Origin: Adiantum capillus-veneris | Lineage: Eukaryota; Streptophyta; Polypodiopsida; Polypodiales; Pteridaceae | Length of the DNA stretch: 64,000 nucleotides | Direction: 5' to 3' | Assembly: GCA_014529385.2 (NCBI GenBank) | Contig: CM043952.1 | Location: 149,697,057 to 149,761,056, forward strand | Shown here: positions 57,001 through 64,000 of the stretch, in pieces | Layout of the letters: each line of letters begins with the position of its first letter | How positions within the stretch are numbered: position 1 is the stretch's first letter | Notes under the pieces: generated by a model | The model's input: the letters and a program-made list of their open reading frames with translations, nothing else | Told to the model about the DNA's origin: nothing | Database searches by the model: none | Translations under genes and position numbers: made by a program

Positions 57001-58954
57001 CGAAGGACTTTTGCTCGAATTTGTAAACCCATCTGCAAGATACTTTGCAGCAGATGGTGGAGTCAGCAATACAAAGCTGAAAGTGTACACCTTAGTGTAC
57101 ATAGAATCCACTCCCCGTGGTGGGACGAGAAACATTGAACACAGAAAGTTTGGAGTAAGGGAATTAAATCTAACTCCTGACTTCTTGAATAGAAGACCCT
57201 TGAACTTTAAGTGAGAGGGCAGGTTTTTAATCAAAGTTACATCTTTGAGGAAATCATAAAGTCCATTATGCTTGTTTGCTCTTTTGCACGAGGTATGGTT
57301 GTGTCTAACCAGGACAATCACTCTCGAGTGTTTATGAGAGTAAGGTTGAGTCAGAACATTGTTTATACGATGAACTGCTTTGCTTAACCATCCGGAAGGT
57401 CCATGATTGATCTGGTATCCGGTAGTTCTCCAACAAATTACCTGCTATTTCGGGTAGGAAATTATGAAGGAACCATTCTGAGTTTTCAAGCAAAGAAAAG
57501 CTTTCATGAAGCTTGAGTACTCTTTAAGCCCACACCCCCTACTCGGTAAGGGAAGATATGGTAGTGCTTTTTGCACAAGTGAATGAACACTCTCTTTACG
57601 AGGGAAGGAACAAGCAACGACTACGGCCTGTGCTTGAGGAATCCAAGGATTAAAATCCTAGATTATTTGATGAGCGGGTTTTGCTCTAAGATCGAGCCAA
57701 GTGATCGTCAAGTTGAGCATCTTCGCTCTAAGGATCTTACGAAGGGAAGGTAATTTCCCAGGTTCACCGAAACTTTAACACAGCTTAAGAATTATGTATA
57801 CTTTTGAGTACATGGATAAAACACGTAGATGCAGACCTATGCCAAGGAACTGGACGAGAGTTTGTTATACTCTCTTGAGCGCCTTTTTGCGCGCAAGAAT
57901 ATTCCGACACAAGAATCTCTATTTGAGATGTGTTTGGTAGAAGGAATTTGAGTTTCTCTACGGAGAAGAGGTTTTCCGATGGTCGTTGATCATTGAGTAA
58001 GCTACGTGCCTTTACCATTACAGTAGCAACTTTTGGTTGCGGTATATGTTTCTCCATGAGCAGGTCAAGTAGCATTTACACGCTGCTGGAATAAATTCGA
58101 ACTATCATGTTTGTAAGAATATAGTTCGCCAACCATTTCAAAATGGTAAGAATTACATATGGGAGAACATCCCTGAGAATCAAAGAGGGTTCGCTCTATT
58201 GTGAACGAGGTTTGAACGTACGTTCAGAAAATGCTATGGCTAGAATCCTATCTGCCTGAGATTTTGCAAATCGCCATTGATGCTTGCAAGGTGAATCATT
58301 TTTTATGATTTTGTAAGGAAGAGACGCTAATGGGCGTCGGGAAATCTCTGCTGGTGGTAATAACTCGCAGGAGGAAAAGATTGGAAGGAAGTGCCGCCGT
58401 GCACAAAGAATCTTCGGATTGGAACCGTCCGCCGACGGCCCGAAACAAGAACCTTCTTTAAGGTGATCGCAAACTTTGTTTGTGAAAGAAAGACATCGAG
58501 CTTAATGCTCTATGACTTTAGCATTCCCTATGTGGGAGGACACAAGAGGTTTAATACCCTCTAGACTAACAGCGCAGGATTATGCGCAAGGACAGATACC
58601 TAGATTGATTTCTAGGAGGATTATTCTTCTCGGATTGAGAAGGTGGATTTGAGTTAATAGACTCTCGAATGAGGAAACGTTCAATCTGTTGGAAAGACGC
58701 GAATGACGAGTTCTTCCACGGTTTGTAAGTTGAATGAATGGTGAAGGATATCCTCGAGGTACTAGAGGAAGGACATGAACTGGTAAGGTAAGTATTGAAT
58801 TTTTGAATTTTTGTTTAATTTAATTTTTAAGTTCTCTTTTGAGAAAGGACTAGCTCAACTCACCATTGAGCAAGATTTGGAATCTTTCCGGATTCTCCCC
58901 GGCAGTTCAGTTGGACCTCTACAGTTGAAGACAACTGTTTATAAGTGAGAGGGA
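57001..58954 (+). other. Interior of the pol-less LTR element
   Basis: No protease, reverse transcriptase or integrase block can be read in any frame. 57360-57480 may be a very degraded protease (MIDLVSGSSPTNYLL). Frequent stops in all frames. The last 15 bp form the polypurine tract. Confidence 0.6.
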
Positions 58955-60794
58955 TGTTACCAAATTGGCTTTATCTGACAGAAAAATAATTCTAAATGAA
59001 TTATTGGATTTATAAGTGAGAGGGTTTTCTCGCTTGGAACACCAAGGAAAAATAATTCTAAATGAATTATTGGAATTTTAAGTGAGGGTTTTTCTCACTG
59101 GAGACATCCGAGTACAGAATATTCCAAGTGAGTCATTCAAAGTAATGACGGGAGCACTGAGAACGGGAATATCTGTAAGGCCACCAAGAACGGGTACTTC
59201 TGATGCGTCACATCGAATGGGTGACAGGGAGCATCGGAAAGAAGTATCCGACCATCCGGGAACGGACATCTCTGATGCGTCATAGGATGGGTGACATAGA
59301 GCATCGTGAAGGAGATTGTACCGTAAGTTCGGTAGGAAAGGACTAGGTGATGGGTATTCCTCATGCGTCACAAGGTGGGTGACGGGTGCATTGGGAAGGG
59401 AATATCCATAGTCGGGAGGAAATTCCGAACTATGTTAGAATTGTGCACAAGGAAAAAGCAAGCACTTGAATGAAGATGGGTTCAGAGGAAACTTTGAAGA
59501 AAAATAGATGCTTTTTGAGAAAGCGGGATTGCTTTTCGGAAAAGCAGATGCTTTCCCGCGAGGAAGTCTACGTCTGCATTGCAACTGTGCATGTTATTGC
59601 ATCCAGGGACGCCTGGGAAGTGCTGTGAAAGCATTGTTTTTAACTTATAAGGTTTTATTGAGTTTTTGGGCAGGTTCATGCTATTTTTAAAATACGTCGG
59701 CCGCCCACTTAATAAGTGGGCAGCCATCTGATAAATAAGGCAACAGATTAGCAAGCGTTTTCTCTCTCTCTTTTTCTGGCAGAACAGAAAAAAAAAAAAA
59801 ACGGCCGCAATCTCTACGCGAGCAGCTATTCGTGCCCGTGGCTAGGAGCTATAAAAGCATCACATGCCCTCACTCAGAGAGGAGGACCAATCTTTGCAAG
59901 GAGGAGATGCTACTGCAGATTTCAGCCGTAAAGAAGACGTTGCCGGTGATGCCCATGGCTGCCCCAAGTGTACCAGATGTCGCCAAGACCCAGTGCGCGA
60001 GTTCCCTCGCGAAGAAGTGCCTACGAAGCGTGTTTCCATCGCGACAAGTTGCTGTTTTTCTCTGTTTTCAGCACATAAACGTCGTAGACGGGGCTGATTT
60101 ACGAGAAGGAACCCGAGAACACACCTCTTTTGTGTGTAGGATTGGAAGAGAGGATTTTCTATGGAGAGATCTCTTCCGAGGAATTGCTTTTTCGAGAACC
60201 GAGTTGCGTTTCGAGCGTCGAGACTTTGAAGGTAACGATTTTCATGTTCTGATCTTTGAGTATTTGATTGCAGGTGTACTTCCTCTTCGTGAGGGAGTAG
60301 GAGCAGAGGAAGGCATGAGCCTCTGCAGGAGAAAAGCACTCTGAGGAACTAGAGCCAGATCAGCCCAAGGGTTTCGTACCCGAGTTTGGGAAGTAGATCC
60401 ACAGATCGGAGAGAGGTAGTCTCTCAAGTTGTGATCCGGAAGTTGGGATTCCCAAGTAAGGACTTTGTGTCCGGGAAAGCAGAGTTGTTCTGCGGGAAGA
60501 GGACTCTGGAAAGAAGAGTTGCAGGGATGCCATGCCCTGAGTCTGGAAGGTGAGATCCAGAGGCGAGAACCTTGATTCTCGAGGAATGGGAATAAGGAAC
60601 AGAAGTTCCTTGGAATAGGGTTTTGCCCTAGGAATCGGAAGCTGAGGCTTCCCGGAACCATCGAGTCTTATTCTAGAACGAACGTGGTAATACGTTCAGT
60701 TCAAGTGCTTGTATAGACTTCTCCTCAGTAATAAAGATACTATTACGGGGGGGGGGACCAGCCCATCTTTTGGTCCCTAGTACTGTGTCGATCT

Positions 60795-60833
<39 letters not shown>

Positions 60834-60911
60834 CCTCTGGCTTCAATATTAAGTGATAAATTTTATTTATCCGAGTATATTTTATATTGTTATGCGCTCT
60901 CGTTTGTGACA
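58955..60911 (+). repeat. 3' LTR (1957 bp)
   Basis: TGTTACCAAATTGG... to ...GTTTGTGACA. Collinear with the 5' LTR except for the nested solo LTR and a 25-bp difference near 60580. The simple-repeat tract in U5 is (TC)n(TA)n at 60797-60831, shorter than and different from the (TC)n of the 5' LTR. Confidence 0.9.
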
Positions 60912-60916
60912 GAAGG

Positions 60917-62330
60917 TACTTTTGTTGACTGCATTAAGAGAATGCATCAAAACTGAGGATAAAAGCATAAACTATTGGTCTCTAGATCACTTCCTAACTC
61001 TCAAGTGCTCCACGCTCGAGGAAAGAGTCGAAAACCAGCACCTCCCGCCACATACCACATGCCAGACTCTCCAATCTGCTATGGAAGTCCAAAGAATGAC
61101 AACTGGAGAAAACAATTGTCCGATGACAAAGAACCAAAGAACTACACGAACCACCATATATATCATGATGAATTGCAAACTATATCTCCAGGAACTTCAT
61201 CGTAATTGAGAGTGAAATTTGCAATTGATCCACATCTGTCTGAAACACATCCTGAGAGGATATCATCCCACTCTCAAAGTGAGTCGAGATCATACCTCCA
61301 ATAGAAAGGAACAAAAGCCAATATTGAGACTGCAAAGAATATGACAAGATCGAGAGACCCTAGACCCAAGCTCTGCAAGAGAAGAACAAGGTGCCACCAA
61401 ATAGACTGTCAATCAAGTAAGCTACACATGGAACAACTAGAACTGAAAGGAAGAAGTCCGCTAACTCCCATGCGAAAATTAACTCCCAAGCTGGCTCGAC
61501 ATCCCCCTTTGAAGGGAGAAAACTTAAGACCGTGGATAACTCCCACACCTCTCCAACTGTCTCTGTCTGTGTAATTGGATCACCTGAGGTAGGTGAATCC
61601 GAAAGAAATATACCTATAGAACGTGGGACAAATCTCGAAGAATCAAGAAGAACATCTCCCCACTTTGAAGAATGCCATGGTTAACTGTAATCAAGTTCTA
61701 GTCCGAGAAGGACCACTAACCACCTGTACGAAACAACATGCCAGTCTAAGGATAAGGGAAGTAGGTGTGTCCTAAATGGTGGTCTCCAGGGACCAATCTA
61801 GTAGACAAGGCACAGAAACTACTGCTTGGATGCCTTGGGAAGAGCAACCGTCACACCACAAATCCTAAAGACAAAGCCACAACCGAAGTGGCTCAAAAAA
61901 GCCATCCGCCAAGGTACTAACTGCATTGTGGGCTAAAAACACACCATCCAAAGTCACAAGAAATGGGCAAGGAAACCAAGAACTAGGAGTCACCATGCAT
62001 GGCACCCTGCTGAATGGAGCATCGGTAGTCGACTGAAGATAATAACCTCCCTTTGAAAGAGAAGTATATACATTGAGGTAACAAACTAACTCAACCCCAC
62101 GTCTGAACAGAGCAAACATTGACACTGAAAGCTCTAGAGCTAAAGACACCGCGAATGCTATAAATAGTCTGCGTTCTAATGAGCATATGAAAATGAGTCG
62201 CATTACTTCATTATCAAGACGTAGTGAGCCAGTTCATTGAGACGACGTAGATGATTCAAATACTTTCTCACATCTCTTCGATACAGATACAATAACGATT
62301 GTAGCAATCTCCTCTAGTACCCACTCGTAT
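60917..62330. other. No gene recognised
   Basis: Non-repetitive, moderately AT-rich DNA. It joins to 52340-52706 if the LTR element is removed. No coding block of a known family on either strand. Confidence 0.5.
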
Positions 62331-62475
62331 GTCGGAACCCGCAGCGGATTTTCCGGTGCACATTGCGGAGCCTGCCGTACTGCCACATCAGCATTTTTGA
62401 CGCATATTCCGGGACTGCCTGCCAGAGAGAGTGTGTATCTGTTGTGTCAGTATGCCACGTCACCAGTTTGTGACA
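62331..62475 (-). mobile_element. Start of a gypsy LTR, minus strand
   Basis: On the minus strand TGTCACAAACTGGTGACGTG begins at 62475, after a polypurine tract (complement TACCCCCCTCTTG, 62476-62488). It resembles the LTR start at 1365 (TGTCACAAAGTGATGACGTG). The far end cannot be set. Confidence 0.65.
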
Positions 62476-64000
62476 TACCCCCCTCTTGAAAGCATTGTAA
62501 TCGCCCTCGATTACGCCTGTAAAACAGACAAAGGCCATAAACTGTCGTAGCAGACACTAACTGTTAGTACTGACGCACTAGGAACACACACCTAGCACAT
62601 GTACCAATCGACAGTGACATCACAGGACATCACTTGACATCACACAACACATGACAAATCACGTTCAAAATTCATTCGGTTCTTAGACCATGATCAATCG
62701 GAAACGTATTTAGCAATCGCATCTAGATCCACTTTGGACCTCATAGATGTTCGATTAGCTAATCCTTATTGCAATCATGTCCATCGAGATCTTTCAGACC
62801 GAAATGCTACAGTCATTTCGTCTATCAGTTCCTGCACTTAGACAAGTCAAGAACAAATCAGTATCATATTATTGGGAATTTCAGTTCATAAAGCCATACA
62901 GCAAAATACTGTCAGCTCACAATATCCCTGAAACTCAAAAGAGACATCAGTGACTTTAGTATCAAAAAATCGGGGCAATCTGTTGACAAAGGAGTGGAGG
63001 GACTCCCCTCTTGTGCATACCCGCTACACCAAATTCCGCTCGGGGTTCAATTTTCAGCAGTCAAGCATCGCAGTAGAACCCCCGAACCTCGCAGATCTCA
63101 CCTTCCCGCAGCAGTTCCTCGCCGTACGGTTAGATCCAACAAGGTTTGCAAATTCAGCCCGGAAAACGCAGATTTCAGCATCTGCGTTTTCAGCGCGTCA
63201 TTGTTGCATCGTCGTCATCGACATCGTCACCGACATAGAGTCAGAATTCAGCAGATAAAGATTTGCAGATTTCAGCCCTTCGCATTTTCAGATTTCAGCC
63301 TGTCTCTTCGTCGTACTCATCGTCGACATCGTCGGCGAGTCCACGCATCGTAGAGATTTGTGCAATCATAACTAGACCGCTCTCGCCATACAGAGTGGGG
63401 CCTTCGGAGGAGGGTTTGACAACATTCTGGTGTCGTATTCTCTTCTCTTGAAAGCATTGTAATTGCCCTCGATTACGCCTGCAAAACAGACAGAGGCCAT
63501 AAACCGTCTTCGGAGACACTGACTGTTAGTACCTACGCACTAGGAACACACATCTAGCACATGTACCAATCGACAGTCACATCACACAGCATCACAGGAC
63601 ATCACATGACATTCAACATTCATTCGGATCGTAGACCTCCAGTGGGGACCTCATCGATGCCCGATTGACTAACCCCTATTGCAACCATGTCTATTCGAGA
63701 TCAAGTAGACCAAAATGCTACAGTCATTTCGTCTAACAGTTCCTGCACTTAAAAAGAAGTCAAGAACAAATCAGTTTCATATTCAGGAATTCCGTTTTAT
63801 AAAGTCATACAACAGAATACTGTCAACTCTCAGTATCCCTAAAGCTAAAAGAGACATCAGTGACTTTAGTATCAAAATCGAGGCAGCAGTTGACAAAGGA
63901 GCGGAGTAACTCCCCTCTTGTGCATCCCACTGCACCAGATCTCTGGCCAAGCTGAATTCTGGGTTCCACTGAAGTAGACTATGCTAAACCAAAAGTTTCG
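62476..64000 (-). mobile_element. Two tandem copies of the gypsy 3' spacer, minus strand
   Basis: 62476-about 63050 and about 63440-63985 each match the spacer at 760-1364 in reverse (shared GGTACATGTGCTAG, ACAGTCAGTGTCT-type blocks and the CAGGCGTAATCG box). They are separated by about 390 bp rich in repeated CTGAAATCTG units. The outer copy starts beside a chromodomain-side sequence identical in layout to 765-830, so its coding part lies beyond the window. Confidence 0.72.

Larger units (their letters stand above)
52712..60911 (+). mobile_element. LTR retrotransposon without pol, with TSD (8.2 kb)
   Basis: 5' LTR 52712-56256, 3' LTR 58955-60911, perfect target duplication GAAGG at 52707-52711 and 60912-60916. 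Primer site TGGTATCAGAGC at 56258-56269, polypurine-like AGTGAGAGGGA just before 58955. The 2.7-kb interior has a gag trace only, so the copy depends on proteins from another element. In a roughly 500-bp LTR segment (55141-55640 against 59848-60347) I count three differences, so insertion is recent. It lies in the presumed 5' intron of ATG1, antisense to the gene. Confidence 0.92.

Overview
This window is nuclear DNA of a land plant. The single host gene is an intron-rich ATG1-type autophagy kinase on the minus strand. Almost everything else is plant-type retroelement sequence (Ty3/gypsy, Ty1/copia, L1-like LINE), a hAT-like DNA element and very many (GA)n/(CT)n tracts. Introns of more than 7 kb filled with retroelements, plus the abundance of GA/CT tracts, would suit a large genome such as a fern or another seedless plant; that taxonomic guess is weak. 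There are no bacterial operons, CRISPR arrays or recognisable rRNA/tRNA genes.

Layout. 1-1870: 3' end of a plus-strand Ty3/gypsy element (integrase tail, chromodomain-like end, spacer, polypurine tract, 506-bp LTR). 1871-5096: nested minus-strand LTR fragments with primer-binding sites, interrupted by a 738-bp hAT-like element with an 8-bp target duplication (3205-3942). 5097-11950: low-complexity DNA with many GA/CT/CA tracts and one LINE ORF1 fragment. 11953-12660: minus-strand gypsy integrase fragment. 12987-18943: nearly complete but decayed Ty3/gypsy element with LTRs of only 123-124 bp and an ATAAG target duplication. 19.5-20.9 kb: deleted Ty1/copia remnant. 21449-21915: 91-bp minisatellite. 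24.3-29.8 kb: two truncated gypsy elements meeting tail to tail. 29.9-33.5 kb: AT-rich island with a broken, unrecognised coding region. 34.6-36.6 kb: decayed minus-strand LINE reverse transcriptase.

39129-50208 holds twelve exons of the ATG1 homologue (600 codons from the kinase hinge region to the C-terminus). The exons encoding the N-lobe are not found in the window. One 7.46-kb intron carries two L1-like LINEs antisense to the gene. LINE-A (about 42.06-46.55 kb) is nearly complete: ORF1, an APE-type endonuclease and a YADD reverse transcriptase with one frameshift. LINE-B is cut off in its endonuclease. In both, ORF1 and ORF2 lie in the same frame separated by one stop codon, and the codons after the stop are conserved between copies.

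52712-60911 is a structurally complete LTR retrotransposon (GAAGG target duplication, PBS, roughly 2-kb LTRs) with almost no coding capacity. A 1510-bp solo LTR with its own GGGTG target duplication sits in its 5' LTR. 62.3-64.0 kb holds minus-strand copies of the same gypsy 3' region that opens the window.

The transposable elements do not form a joint system. The history visible here is repeated insertion, nesting and decay around and inside one conserved autophagy gene.
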